DNA of 64,000 nucleotides from Brachybacterium sp. P6-10-X1 (GCF_001969445.1 NZ_CP017297.1:1612001-1676000); one strand, 5' to 3'; counted from the first letter of the stretch, positions 44,328-53,330 are shown. Numbers and translations: made by a program. Notes: generated by a model from the sequence alone, not told the origin.

Positions 44328-45176
44328 TTGCCCGTCCTCGGACTCCAGCTCATGATGCTCAAGGACCAGATCAACGATCACGGGATGTACGACGTGCTGC
44401 GCCAGGTGCGCGAGCTCGATATCAACGCCGTCGAGGTCTCCCAGGTGGAGATGACCGACGAGCTGATCGACGACCTCGTGCGCGCCAAGGCCGACTTCGG
44501 CGTCGAGACCGCTGCCATGAGCGTCTCCGTCGCCCCCGGGGGCAACGGCTTCGCCCTGGAGACCGAGTTCGATCGCGCCGTCGAGGCCTGCCGGAAGACC
44601 GGCTCCCGATTCCTGCGCATCGGCATGATGCCCTTCGAGGCCATGACGTCGAAGCAGGCCTGCGAGACGTGGGCAGCCTCCGTCGAGCCCCATGCGGCCC
44701 GCCTCGCGGAGCAGGGCATCACCCTGTGCTACCACAACCACCACGTCGACCTCATCCAGTTCGACGGCGAGCGGATCTTCGACATCGTGCGCCGCGTCGC
44801 CCCGTCGCTGCTGTTCGAGGTCGACCTGCACTGGGTCCAGCGCGGCGGCATGGCACCGCTGGACATGCTGGCCGCCTACGAGGGCGCCTGCAAGCTCATC
44901 CACGTCAAGGACTTCCGCATCGCTCCCCTGCCGCAGGAGACGTACGAGAAGTTCGAGGCGAAGGAGATCGAGATGAAGGAGTTCTACGGCGCCTTCCTCT
45001 CCCTCGCCCAGTTCGCCGAGGTCGGCCAGGGCAACATGAACTGGCCCGCCCTCCTGCCGGCCGCGGAGAAGGCCGGGGCGGAGTACTTCCTCATCGAGCA
45101 GGACGACACCTACGGCCGCGACCCGATCGACTGCATCCGCGAGTCCCGCGAGTACCTGAGGTCCATCGGGTACTGA
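44328..45176 (+). CDS. Sugar phosphate isomerase/epimerase-like TIM barrel (AP endonuclease 2 family)
   Basis: 282 aa. TTG start behind GAAGGAG. Metal-binding pattern of the xylose-isomerase-like TIM barrel: VEVSQVEM, TLCYHNHHVDLIQF (His), LLFEVDLHWVQRGG (Asp/His), KLIHVKDF and FLIEQDDTYGRDPIDC (Glu, Asp). Relatives act as inosose dehydratases, hydroxypyruvate or keto-sugar isomerases. It probably works on the product of the upstream dehydrogenase. TTG starts usually lower expression slightly. Confidence 0.85.
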   Translation: MPVLGLQLMMLKDQINDHGMYDVLRQVRELDINAVEVSQVEMTDELIDDLVRAKADFGVETAAMSVSVAPGGNGFALETEFDRAVEACRKTGSRFLRIGMMPFEAMTSKQACETWAASVEPHAARLAEQGITLCYHNHHVDLIQFDGERIFDIVRRVAPSLLFEVDLHWVQRGGMAPLDMLAAYEGACKLIHVKDFRIAPLPQETYEKFEAKEIEMKEFYGAFLSLAQFAEVGQGNMNWPALLPAAEKAGAEYFLIEQDDTYGRDPIDCIRESREYLRSIGY

Positions 45177-45343
45177 CCCCCGAGCGGCACCGCCGCCACC
45201 GACACGTCGCCCGTCGCCCGTGCTCTCGCACGACGGCGGACCTCGTGCGTCCCACGGGTCCTGGACCGCGGCCGCGCGCAGGTCCCGATCCGAGAGCGAG
45301 GCCGGGGCCGAGGCGCCTGCGGGCAGGATCGCGTCCGGCGGCC

Positions 45344-45712
45344 TCAGTCGGCGGTGGCGGAGTGCTGGAGGTAGGTGCGGATCTCTCGGATCCTCGCCGT
45401 CTTCGAGGTGCCCGCGAAGCGGATCACGTGGCAGAAATCCACGCGCTCCCGGCCGCGCACGAGGTAGCCGTCGCACGCGGCGAGACGGCCGTGGTTCAGG
45501 ACCGTGAGGATCTCTCCGCTCTCAGGGGACAGGGGAGGCCGCACGTAGCCGTCGCTCGCGGGCGCTGGCTCACCGACGAGCGTCCAGGCGACATCCTCCC
45601 GGAGCCACCCGCGCACAGTCTCCTCCTCCGCCGCCGCCCAGGCCACCGCGACGTCGGCCACGATCGCCATCCGCGGGGAGTTGCCGCAGTCCTCCGAAAT
45701 CGTCATCTCCAT
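45344..45712 (-). CDS. NTF2-like/SnoaL-like small protein
   Basis: 122 aa. The helical start AIVADVAVAWAAAEEETVRGWLREDVAWTLVGE and the sheet YLVRGRERVDFCHVIRFAG, then ILTVLNHGRLAACDG, fit the cone-shaped NTF2-like fold used by many small enzymes and binding proteins. No catalytic residues stand out. Starts at ATG 45712 or 45706 (MTISED). It is divergent from the SurA-like gene and convergent with the sugar operon. Function unknown. Confidence 0.68.
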   Translation of the reverse strand: MEMTISEDCGNSPRMAIVADVAVAWAAAEEETVRGWLREDVAWTLVGEPAPASDGYVRPPLSPESGEILTVLNHGRLAACDGYLVRGRERVDFCHVIRFAGTSKTARIREIRTYLQHSATAD

Positions 45713-45772
45713 GGCTCGACACCCTAGAGGTGTCCGACCGGTTCTCCCCTGGTGACACCGGGAGCCCCTGAC

Positions 45773-45789
45773 CGTTATCATTTCGTGAC
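45773..45789 (+). promoter_or_regulatory. CGTTAT-N5-CGTGAC site upstream of the SurA-like lipoprotein
   Basis: CGTTAT (45773-45778) and CGTGAC (45784-45789) have an 11-bp period, the same arrangement as the CGTGAC boxes at 39485-39501. It may be an MtrA-like site for a second cell-envelope gene. Weak on its own. Confidence 0.35.
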
Positions 45790-45895
45790 TCTTGCCACGG
45801 AACCCGGCTTCCTGAGGGGAGTATGAGCGCTCCTGCAACGAGATCCCAGGTTTCGGGGCGTAGCGTCGCCCGCGCCGTCAACCTCAGGAGGCACA

Positions 45896-46717
45896 GTGAA
45901 GATCCCCCGCACCAAGGCGATCCGCAACTCGGTCGCCGCCGTCTCGTTCGCCGCCATCGTGGCGCTGACCGGATGCAGCGACCAGGGCGCTCCCTCGGGC
46001 GCCAGTGATGGCGGCGGTCAGAAGCCGGCCGCGAGCGACGGCGGTGGCGCCCCCGCCGCCGGCAGCGATGGCGGCGGCCAGGCGATGCCCGAGCCCGACA
46101 CCTCGGACGTGCCGGACGTCGTCGCCGAGGTCAACGGCGAGAAGATCTCCAAGGACGAGTTCGTCACGCTCTACGAGTCGACGTTCCAGCAGGCTTCGAT
46201 GCAACAGCAGCAGTCGGGCCAGCAGCTCGACCAGGCCGAGCTGAAGAAGCAGGTCGCGAACCAGCTCGTCGACAACCGTCTGCTCCTGCAGGCATCCCAG
46301 GACGCCGGCATCGAACCGACCCCAGAGGACGTCGACGCGACCCTGGAGAAGATCGCGAAGCAGAACGGTCTCGGATCGGCCGACGAGGTCGTCTCCGCGC
46401 TCGAGCAGCAGGGCATGAGCGAGAAGGACGTCCGCGAGGACGCCGCCTCCCAGTTCGCCCTGACCTCCTACATCGAGCAGGAGGCGGACATCAAGGAGCC
46501 GAGCGAGGAGGAGTTGAAGGCGCAGTACGACCAGCTCGTCCAGCAGCAGTCCCAGGCCGGCGGGCAGCAGTCCGGCGGCCAGCAGTCCGAGGTGCCGCCC
46601 TTCGAGGACGTCAAGGGCCAGCTCGCCGACCAGGCCAAGTCCCAGCAGCAGAACGAGGCGGCCACCAAGATGGCCGAGGATCTGCGGAAGAAGGGCGACG
46701 TCACGATCAACCTGTGA
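45896..46717 (+). CDS. SurA N-terminal-like peptidyl-prolyl isomerase/chaperone lipoprotein
   Basis: 273 aa. Lipobox ALTGC (Cys27) after a signal with KIPRTKAIRNS, then a Gly/Asp/Ser linker with three SDGGG repeats. The SurA_N domain (VVAEVNGEKISKDEFVTLYE to about residue 200) has the heptad-rich Gln/Glu helices QQQQSGQQLDQAELKKQV. No intact parvulin catalytic domain follows; a second helical, Gln-rich part ends the chain. It likely chaperones exported proteins on the outer face of the membrane. GTG start behind CAGGAGG. Confidence 0.8.
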   Translation: MKIPRTKAIRNSVAAVSFAAIVALTGCSDQGAPSGASDGGGQKPAASDGGGAPAAGSDGGGQAMPEPDTSDVPDVVAEVNGEKISKDEFVTLYESTFQQASMQQQQSGQQLDQAELKKQVANQLVDNRLLLQASQDAGIEPTPEDVDATLEKIAKQNGLGSADEVVSALEQQGMSEKDVREDAASQFALTSYIEQEADIKEPSEEELKAQYDQLVQQQSQAGGQQSGGQQSEVPPFEDVKGQLADQAKSQQQNEAATKMAEDLRKKGDVTINL

Positions 46718-46777
46718 TCATCGCTCGCTCCGCCCGGTGACGGCGGCCGCCTCCCCGAGCGCAACGTCACCGCACCG

Positions 46778-46817
46778 CGACGGGCCCCGTCGGCGTCCAG
46801 GCCGACGGGGCCCGTCG
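46778..46817. terminator. Very strong terminator after the SurA-like gene
   Basis: Perfect 17-bp stem CGACGGGCCCCGTCGGC (46778-46794) with a 6-nt loop and exact complement (46801-46817), 60 bp past the stop and 45 bp beyond the end of the convergent tctA. It can serve both strands. Confidence 0.85.
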
Positions 46818-46862
46818 TCGTCGCTTCGGGCCGACGGTGCCGCCCTCGTCGTGGCGTTTCGC

Positions 46863-48371
46863 TCAGAGGTCCCGCCGCGTGCGCTTGCGCACGGCACTGC
46901 GCACCGACAGAGCGACGACCACCAGCAGCAGTCCGTAGATCACCAGGGTGATCGGGCTGGAGACCAGCACCCGCGGGTCCCCGACCGAGGACAGCAGGGC
47001 TTCGCGCAGCGAGGACTCCGCCAGCGGTCCCAGCACCATGCCGATCATGAGCGGGGCGACCGGGTAGTCGTAACGGCGCATCAGAAAGCCGATCACGGCG
47101 ATCACCAGCAGCAACACGAGATCGAAGACCGCCGCCGAGGTCGCCCAGATGCCCAGGCCGCAGAACAGCGAGATCCCCGCATACAGGTACGGCTTCGGGA
47201 TCAGCAGCAGCTTCGCCCACAGCTGGGCGAACGGCAGGTTGATCACCAGCAGCACGATCATGGCCAGGAAGAAGCTCGCCAGCAACGGCCACACCAGGTC
47301 GGCGCTGTTCTCGAACAGCAGCGGCCCGGGCTGCAGGCCGTACTGCTGGAAGGCCGCGAGCATGATCGCGGCGGTGGCCGAGACCGGCAGTCCCAGCGCG
47401 AGCAGAGCTCCCATCGCCATGCCCGTGGTGGCGTTGCCGGCGGCCTCGGGGGCCGCGAGACCGCGGATGGCGCCCTTGCCGAACTTCGGGCTGCGCCGAC
47501 GCCGGTCCAGCCGCCGCTCGGCCTCATAGGCGAGGAAGGTCGGCACCTCGGCACCGCCGGCGGGGATGACGCCGAAGGGGAGCCCGATCAGAGTGCCGCG
47601 GCCCCAGGCGGGGGCGGCCTCGGTCAGCTCCTGACGGCTCAGGAACGGGCGTCCCTTGCCGCTGCGGACCCGGAGGTCCTCCCGATCGCGACGCACGCGG
47701 GAGGCCACGAACAGCACCTCACCGAGCGCGAGCACCGCAACGGTCACGGTCACCAGCGAGATGCCGTCGAACAGCTGGGGGGAGCCCAGGGTGAAGCGGG
47801 TCAGCCCGGAGATGCCGTCGGTGCCGATCAGCGTGATGCCGATGCCGACGACCAGGGCGGCCAGGCCCTTCAGCACATTGTCGGAGACCACCGAGGAGGT
47901 GGCGATGAAGGCGAACAGGGCCAGCGCGAAGAACTCCGGAGGACCGAACCTGGAGGACAGTTCCACCAGGGTCGGGGAGATGAAGACCACCAGGATCGAG
48001 GCGACCATGCCGCCGACGAATGCGCCGATCGCCGCGGTGGCCAGAGCCTGCGGGCCCCGACCGGAGTTGGCCATCTTGTGGCCCTCGAAGGTGGAGGCGA
48101 TGGCCGAGGCCTGTCCCGGCGTGTTCAGCAGGATCGCCATGGTCGAGTCGCCGAACAGGCCACCGAAGTACACCCCCGCGAACAGGATGAACGCGGCGGT
48201 CGGGTCGAGCGCGAACGTCATCGGCAGCAGCAGCGCCACCGCCATCGAGGAGCCCAGGCCCGGCAGGACGCCGACGGCGGTGCCCAGGAGGCAGCCGACG
48301 ACGACCCAGAGCAGGTTCATCGGGGTCAGGGCTCCCGCGAAGCCCTGCATGAGCAGGTCGAGCTGTTCCAT
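46863..48371 (-). CDS. tctA: Tripartite tricarboxylate transporter, large membrane subunit
   Basis: 502 aa, TctA family. GVLPGLGSSMAVALLLPMTF near the N-terminus and STMAILLNTPGQASAIASTF are the duplicated family motifs; the central PEAAGNATTGMAMGALLALG and YPVAPLMIGMVLGPLAESSL follow. Eleven to twelve membrane helices. With TctB it forms the channel for a carboxylate such as citrate. Its ATG overlaps the tctB stop by one base (TGATG). Confidence 0.92.
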   Translation of the reverse strand: MEQLDLLMQGFAGALTPMNLLWVVVGCLLGTAVGVLPGLGSSMAVALLLPMTFALDPTAAFILFAGVYFGGLFGDSTMAILLNTPGQASAIASTFEGHKMANSGRGPQALATAAIGAFVGGMVASILVVFISPTLVELSSRFGPPEFFALALFAFIATSSVVSDNVLKGLAALVVGIGITLIGTDGISGLTRFTLGSPQLFDGISLVTVTVAVLALGEVLFVASRVRRDREDLRVRSGKGRPFLSRQELTEAAPAWGRGTLIGLPFGVIPAGGAEVPTFLAYEAERRLDRRRRSPKFGKGAIRGLAAPEAAGNATTGMAMGALLALGLPVSATAAIMLAAFQQYGLQPGPLLFENSADLVWPLLASFFLAMIVLLVINLPFAQLWAKLLLIPKPYLYAGISLFCGLGIWATSAAVFDLVLLLVIAVIGFLMRRYDYPVAPLMIGMVLGPLAESSLREALLSSVGDPRVLVSSPITLVIYGLLLVVVALSVRSAVRKRTRRDL

Positions 48372-49153
48372 CAGAATCCTCCTCCCAGGATGCCGGAGGG
48401 CAGGATCAGTCCCAGCCCCGTGCCGAAGATCAAATAGATGAGCGAGCTGAGGAACAGCGCGATCACGATGTCGAAGAGCGGTCTGCGGGATCCGAATCCG
48501 TGGGCGGCGCACCAGAACAGCAGGGCCCCGGCGAGGATCCAGCCGAGCCAGGGCAGCAGCAGGGCGAAGGCCAGGAAACCACCGGCGACCCAGGCCAGGG
48601 CCACGAAGTCGGAATGCGTGCGGTAGCTGCGCCCCGAGAACTCGGCTGACTCGGCCGTCTCAGTCGTCTCAGTTGTCTCAGCTGTCTCGTCTGTCTCAGC
48701 TGTCTCGTCTGTCTCAGCTGTCTCGTCTGTCTCAGCTGTCTCGTCTGTCTCAGCTGCCCCAGCTGCCCCAGCTGCCCCAGCTGCCCCAGCTGCCTCGTCC
48801 GACTCGTCGACCGGCTCCGGAGTGCGCAGCACGCCGAGGGCGAGCAGCACCGCCAGGACCAGCCCGACCGCGCCGAGGATCATCGGGAAGAAGCGCGGGC
48901 CGGGGAACTCGGTGCCGCCGGCGTCCAGCATGCCTGCGCCGATCAGCAGGAACAGGCTGAAGACCGCCAGCAGGCCGGGCATCAGCAGCGCCGAGCGGCC
49001 GTACCAGAAGCCGTGGGGCCGTTCGTCCGCGGAGGGCCCCTCGGGGACGCCGCCACCGGTGGCGTGGCCGACCTGAGCGGGATCGCCGGGAGCACCGTCC
49101 TCGGTGATGCGCTCGCCGGGGACGTGGTCGTCGGTGGTGCCTGCGCCGGTCAT
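48371..49153 (-). CDS. tctB: Tripartite tricarboxylate transporter, small membrane subunit
   Basis: 260 aa, four membrane helices as in TctB (LLMPGLLAVFSLFLLIGAG, PMILGAVGLVLAVLLALGVL, ALAWVAGGFLAFALLLPWL, VIALFLSSLIYLIFGTGLGL). Between helices 2 and 3 is a cytoplasmic linker made of repeats: AGAAGAAGAAGA followed by ETDETA repeated, encoded by perfect tandem DNA repeats. The usual TctB linker is short, so this is an insertion of about 50 residues. ATG overlaps the tctC stop by 4 bp. Confidence 0.88.
   Translation of the reverse strand: MTGAGTTDDHVPGERITEDGAPGDPAQVGHATGGGVPEGPSADERPHGFWYGRSALLMPGLLAVFSLFLLIGAGMLDAGGTEFPGPRFFPMILGAVGLVLAVLLALGVLRTPEPVDESDEAAGAAGAAGAAGAAETDETAETDETAETDETAETDETAETTETTETAESAEFSGRSYRTHSDFVALAWVAGGFLAFALLLPWLGWILAGALLFWCAAHGFGSRRPLFDIVIALFLSSLIYLIFGTGLGLILPSGILGGGF
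48682..48789. repeat. Coding minisatellite in tctB: four 18-bp and four 9-bp perfect units
   Basis: Four identical 18-bp units CTGTCTCGTCTGTCTCAG (48682-48753) are followed by four identical 9-bp units CTGCCCCAG (48754-48789). Degenerate copies extend on the left. Unit lengths are multiples of three, so copy-number change alters only linker length. Confidence 0.93.
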
Positions 49154-50166
49154 CCGCGGATCTCCTCGAACAGCGCGCCGATCCGCTCGGTCTCGTCGGC
49201 GACGTACTGGACGAGCTCCTCGCTGCCCAACGGGACTTCCTTCCAGTAGTACCGCTTCACGGCATCCTTCCATTCAGGGGTCTCGATCGCCTCGGCGATG
49301 AGCTGCTCGAGCTCGCCGATCTCCTGGTCGGTGACCACGGGCGGTGCGAACAGCGCCCTCCAGTTGGTCAGCGTCACGTCGTAACCGAGCTCAGGAAGGG
49401 TCGGCATGTCGATGCCGTCCAGCCGCTCGGGCGCCACCACACCGAGGCCGCGCAGATTTCCGGCCTCGATCTGCGGATACATGTCCGCGAACCCGCCGGC
49501 GGTGGCCTGAGCCGTGCCGTTGAGCAGGGCCTGGATCGCCTCGCCGCCGCCGTCGGAGGGGATGTACGTGGTCTCGGCCGGGCTGATGCCGGCGTTCAGG
49601 GCCAGGTCCGTCATCACGAGTTGGTCGAAGGAACCGCCCCCGGTCCAGGCCACCCCGGCGGGGTCGTTTTGCCAGGCGGTGACCAGCGAGTCGAGGTCCT
49701 GATACGGGGAGTCCGCAGGGACCGTGACCAGGGCGTACTCCTCGACCACGCGGGCGATCGGGGCGACATCCGTGATCACCGAGGCGGTGTCGAACTGGAT
49801 CTGCGCCGCGATCTGCCCGGTCCCGCCGACCATCAGGGTGTTCGGCCGGTTCAGCTGGCTGACGCTGCCGATCGCGATGGTGCCGCCGGCGCCGGGGATG
49901 TTCAGCACCTGCACGTTGCCGACCAGGCTGTTCTTGCGCATCGCCTGCTGCATCTCGCGCTGGAACGCATCCCAGCCGCCGCCGGCGGCGGCCGGGGCGA
50001 CCAGGGTCAGGTTCGCGCGCACGTTGGTTCCGCCCGCGGCAGCTCGGATCGACTCGTAGGCGGCCACCCCGATGACGGGGACGGCGAGGACGCCGAAGCC
50101 GATGCTGAGCGCGCGGCGTCGGGTCGGGTGCGCCGTGGACGGCGCGCTTTCTTCCGGGGGTGCCAT
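49150..50166 (-). CDS. tctC: Tripartite tricarboxylate transporter, substrate-binding protein
   Basis: 338 aa. An N-terminal RRRALSIGFGVLAVPVIGVA segment with a preceding twin-Arg is either a Tat-type signal or an anchor; no lipobox Cys is seen. The TctC fold shows LTLVAPAAAGGGWDAFQREM, NIPGAGGTIAIG and GGTGQIAAQIQFDT. It captures the carboxylate outside the cell for TctAB. ATG 50166 follows GAAGGAG; an upstream ATG at 50235 exists without RBS. First gene of tctCBA. Confidence 0.9.
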   Translation of the reverse strand: MAPPEESAPSTAHPTRRRALSIGFGVLAVPVIGVAAYESIRAAAGGTNVRANLTLVAPAAAGGGWDAFQREMQQAMRKNSLVGNVQVLNIPGAGGTIAIGSVSQLNRPNTLMVGGTGQIAAQIQFDTASVITDVAPIARVVEEYALVTVPADSPYQDLDSLVTAWQNDPAGVAWTGGGSFDQLVMTDLALNAGISPAETTYIPSDGGGEAIQALLNGTAQATAGGFADMYPQIEAGNLRGLGVVAPERLDGIDMPTLPELGYDVTLTNWRALFAPPVVTDQEIGELEQLIAEAIETPEWKDAVKRYYWKEVPLGSEELVQYVADETERIGALFEEIRG

Positions 50167-50393
50167 GGGCACGACTCCTTCGTCGGGGGCGCGCGGCGCA
50201 GCGCGGGTCCGCGCGCCGATGCGTGACCTGACCATGGAAACATGCCTCCGAGGATGGGTGCGTCCGTCGTCCGCCCATCGGCGGTGGTGGCCCGCGCGAT
50301 CCGCGCATCGGGCGCGGACGCGTGCTCCCGCCCCTGTCCGCATCGGTTAGGGTTCCGGCACACGACGTCGTCACAGCTCGCGAAGGAGCGCCC

Positions 50394-50738
50394 ATGTCTG
50401 TTCTCGTCGCCGGCACCTCCACCGCCCCGGGCCGCGCCGCCTATCGCTTCGGGATCGAAGAAGCCCGCCGGCGCGGCGAGGACCTGATCGTGTTCCTGCT
50501 GGAGGGCGAGCACTCACCCTCCCCGGATCTCGGCGAGGTCAGCGAAAGCATCGAGCATCCCGACGATCGCACGCACTCCCCCGCCGGCGACCTCATCGAC
50601 CGGGCCGAGCGCGACGACATCTCGGCGGTGGTGATCGGTGTGCGTCATCGCACAGCGGTCGCGAAGCTGTTCCTCGGCTCCTCCGCCCAGCAGGTCATCC
50701 TCGAGGCCAACAAGCCCGTCATCTGCATCAAGTCCTGA
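50394..50738 (+). CDS. Universal stress protein, UspA family
   Basis: 114 aa, one domain and shorter than the usual 140. VLVAGTSTAPGRAAYRFGIE, then DLIDRAERDDISAVVIGVRHRTAVAKLFLGSSAQQVI and KPVICIKS at the end: the ATP-binding GVRHR...GSS pattern of UspA is intact. Starts at ATG 50394 behind GAAGGAG. Divergent from tctC. Confidence 0.85.
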   Translation: MSVLVAGTSTAPGRAAYRFGIEEARRRGEDLIVFLLEGEHSPSPDLGEVSESIEHPDDRTHSPAGDLIDRAERDDISAVVIGVRHRTAVAKLFLGSSAQQVILEANKPVICIKS

Positions 50739-50892
50739 CAGCCGAAGGCTCGCGGCACCTCTCGGGACGTCCGTCCTCCGCTCCTTCGCACCTCGCCTTC
50801 CCCTGGGCCCCGCCCTTCCCCTGGGTCTCGCCCTTCCCGTGCGCCGTATCCCCCTGCTCCTCGTCACTCGGCTCTGGTCGGGTACGGGCGCC

Positions 50893-50932
50893 AGGGCGTG
50901 CGCGCCGGCTATATGGCCGGCACGCACGCCCT
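50893..50932. terminator. Bidirectional terminator between usp and the GMC oxidoreductase
   Basis: 17-bp stem with one mismatch: AGGGCGTGCGCGCCGGC (50893-50909), loop TATATG, GCCGGCACGCACGCCCT (50916-50932). It stands between convergent genes. The 155 bp before it (50739-50892) hold only short GCCCTTCCCCTGGG-like repeats. Confidence 0.75.
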
Positions 50933-50981
50933 ACGACCTGTACCCGACGATCAGCCTCCTGCGGAGCTCGTTCGGCGCCTC

Positions 50982-52547
50982 TCAGATCCTCCCGGCCCGC
51001 AGCTCCTCGGCGAGATGCTCCGCCTGGCGGATCGCGAGCGCCACGATCGTCAACGTCGGGTTCGCCGCAGCACCGGTGGTGAACTGCGAACCGTCCGAGA
51101 CGAACAGGTTCGGCACGTCGTGCGCCCGGCCCCAGCGGTCCACCACGCCGTCCTCGGGACGCTCGCTCATGCGGCACGTGCCGAGGTTGTGCGTGGACGG
51201 GTACGGGGTGGTGCGATGGCTGCTGACCGCACCGACGGCCCCGTACAGCCGCTCGGCCGCCGAGTAGGCGTGCTCGCGCATGGCGACATCGTTGGCGTGG
51301 TCATCGACGTGCACGTTCGCCACCGGCAGCCCGTGCTGGTCGGTCACCGTGGAATCCAGGGTGATCGCGTTGGACTCCTGCGGCATGTCCTCACCCACCA
51401 GCCAGCAGCCCGCGGTGTTCTCGTAGGCGTCCAGGAGCCGGGTGAAGCTCGGCCCCCAGGCCCCGGGCTCGACGAAGCTGGCCATGAAGGCCGGGCCCAG
51501 CGAGATGGTCTGGATGTAGTAGCCGCCGGCGAAACCGCGCGAGGGATCGTGCACCGACTCGTCGGAGATGTTCCCGGCCATCGTCTCGCCGCGGTACATG
51601 GTCACCGGCTTGTCGAACTGCGCGTACACGCTGCCGGTCATGTGGCGCATGTAGTTGCGGCCCACCTGCCCCGAGGAGTTCGCCAGACCGTCGGGGAACA
51701 TCGCGGACGAACTCAGATGCAGCAGGCGCGGCGTCTCGATCGAGTTGCCGGCCACGCACACCACCTTCGCGGCCTGCCGATGCAGGTTCCCGTCCCGGTC
51801 CAGATAGATCACCGCGTCGACCCGGCCGGACCGGTCGTGCAGGATCTGGGCGACATGGGACTCCGGGCGCAGGTCCAGCAACCCGGTCTCCAGCGCCCGC
51901 GGGATCTCCCGCACCCGTGTCGACCACTTCGACCGGTTCTTGTCCCCCTGGAAGTTGAAGCCGTCCTGGATGGAGGCGGGACGGCCGTCGTACGGCTCGG
52001 CGTTGGTGCCGTAGGGGCCCGTGGCGTAGTGGCGGTAGCCGATCCTCTCGGCCCCGGCGGCGAGGACCTTGTAGTTGTTGTTCGCCGGCAGCGGCGGTCG
52101 GCCGCCGCGATGGGTCGAGCCGATCGCGTCCTCGGCGCGGGTGTAATAGGGCTCGAGGTCCTCCAGCCCGATCGGCCAGTCCTGCAGGTTCGCGCCGTCG
52201 ATGCGGCCGTAGGTGCTGCGGGTCGCGAACTCGTGGGCCTTCAGGCGCGGGGTCGCGCCCGACCAGTGCGTGGTGGTGCCGCCGACGGCCTTGACGATCC
52301 AGGCCGGCAGATTCGGGAAGTCCCGGGCGACCCGCCAGCTGCCGGAGGTGGTGCGGGCATCCGTCCAGGCCATCTGGTTGAAGGCCTCCCACTCGAGGTT
52401 CATGTAGTCCTCGCTGTGCAGGTACGGGCCCGCTTCGAGGACGACGCACTCGATGCCCTGACGGGTGAGCTCGTACGCGAGGGTGCCCCCGCCCGCGCCG
52501 GAGCCGATGATGACGACGGTCTCGGTGTCGTGGTCGATGGTCTTCAT
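50982..52547 (-). CDS. GMC-family flavin oxidoreductase (gluconate-dehydrogenase-type large subunit)
   Basis: 521 aa. FAD site VVIIGSGAGGGTLAYELTRQ near the N-terminus and ECVVLEAGPY, then VGGTTTHWSGATPRL, HNLGTCRMSE (active-site His region) and FVSDGSQFTTGAAANPTLTI are the C-terminal GMC motifs. No signal peptide is seen. The preceding gene encodes the small helper subunit with a 4-bp overlap; the pair resembles gluconate 2-dehydrogenase/fructose dehydrogenase without the cytochrome c subunit. Substrate unknown, probably a sugar or polyol. Confidence 0.9.
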   Translation of the reverse strand: MKTIDHDTETVVIIGSGAGGGTLAYELTRQGIECVVLEAGPYLHSEDYMNLEWEAFNQMAWTDARTTSGSWRVARDFPNLPAWIVKAVGGTTTHWSGATPRLKAHEFATRSTYGRIDGANLQDWPIGLEDLEPYYTRAEDAIGSTHRGGRPPLPANNNYKVLAAGAERIGYRHYATGPYGTNAEPYDGRPASIQDGFNFQGDKNRSKWSTRVREIPRALETGLLDLRPESHVAQILHDRSGRVDAVIYLDRDGNLHRQAAKVVCVAGNSIETPRLLHLSSSAMFPDGLANSSGQVGRNYMRHMTGSVYAQFDKPVTMYRGETMAGNISDESVHDPSRGFAGGYYIQTISLGPAFMASFVEPGAWGPSFTRLLDAYENTAGCWLVGEDMPQESNAITLDSTVTDQHGLPVANVHVDDHANDVAMREHAYSAAERLYGAVGAVSSHRTTPYPSTHNLGTCRMSERPEDGVVDRWGRAHDVPNLFVSDGSQFTTGAAANPTLTIVALAIRQAEHLAEELRAGRI

Positions 52548-53134
52548 GCTCGATCCTTCCTCCGATTCCCGACGCGCCCTGCTCTGGCCCTGCTCTGGCC
52601 GGCGGGCACCGCGGCGCCGCGAGTGCTGGACGTGCTGGCCGAGGCCGGCAGATCCGAGACGACCTCCTGCAGCGGCTCGCCGTCGTACTCCTCGATCCGG
52701 GGGTCGGGCAGCCAGTCCAGGTCGTCGAAGCCGCGGTCGATGTAGCCGCCCTTGTCGAAGGACGGCCCCTCGTAGCCGAGCGCGTCCCACACCTCCTCGT
52801 CCTCGTAGAGGGTGACCACGACCGTCTGCCGGACGAAGCCGAAGAACGTCGTGTGCTGGATGCGCAGCAGGATCGGCAGGGCCTCCTGCGCGCTGAGCTG
52901 TTCGAACCTGCCTCCGGCCAGAGCCTGCAGGGAATCCAGGCCCTGGGCGAGCTTGAGCCGCATCCACGTGCTCGCCTCGGCCTGCTTCTGCACGACGGCC
53001 GCGGTCCGCGCGTACGCGGTATCCGGGACGGTCTCATGGGGGAACGCGGCTTTGACCAGGGCGGTCAGCGTTCTCTCCGCCTCCGCTGTGCCCTCGACGT
53101 CGTTGACGGTCTCGCTGCTGAGCTCTGCACTCAT
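52544..53134 (-). CDS. Gluconate 2-dehydrogenase subunit 3-like protein
   Basis: 196 aa. After an acidic start, LTALVKAAFPHETVPDTAYA, LKLAQGLDSLQAL and FFGFVRQTVVVTLYEDEEVW followed by GYEGPSFDKGGYIDRGFDDL are the family blocks. This subunit usually carries a Tat signal that exports the large subunit; no such signal is visible here, suggesting a cytoplasmic complex. ATG 53134 follows GGAAGGAGAGG. Stop overlaps the GMC start (ATGA). Confidence 0.85.
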   Translation of the reverse strand: MSAELSSETVNDVEGTAEAERTLTALVKAAFPHETVPDTAYARTAAVVQKQAEASTWMRLKLAQGLDSLQALAGGRFEQLSAQEALPILLRIQHTTFFGFVRQTVVVTLYEDEEVWDALGYEGPSFDKGGYIDRGFDDLDWLPDPRIEEYDGEPLQEVVSDLPASASTSSTRGAAVPAGQSRARAGRVGNRRKDRA

Positions 53135-53330
53135 GACCTCTCCTTCCCTGGCCTCCTCGCCAGTGATCTGGAGCACAACCTAGGAGGGGCCCGGGGCCCG
53201 GGCAATCCGCGTTATCGCCGGGCGAGAACCGCCGAGGAGCTCCGACCGGTGGCCGGTTCCCGCCGCGTCGGTGTGGCGACCCGGTCCCGTCGCCTCGGTC
53301 GATCCCGTCGACCGGGGCCGTGCCGGGAGC

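Noticed and set aside
41322-45176. C-glycoside-cleaving (DgpABC/CarABC-like) system
   Set aside because: A Gfo/Idh/MocA dehydrogenase and a TIM-barrel protein are present, but there is no small partner subunit of the lyase, so a plain sugar or inositol pathway is more likely.
46737-48437. Long plus-strand frame opposite tctA
   Set aside because: Arg/Gln/His/Gly-rich shadow of a clear membrane protein gene; the frame also crosses the strong terminator at 46778-46817.
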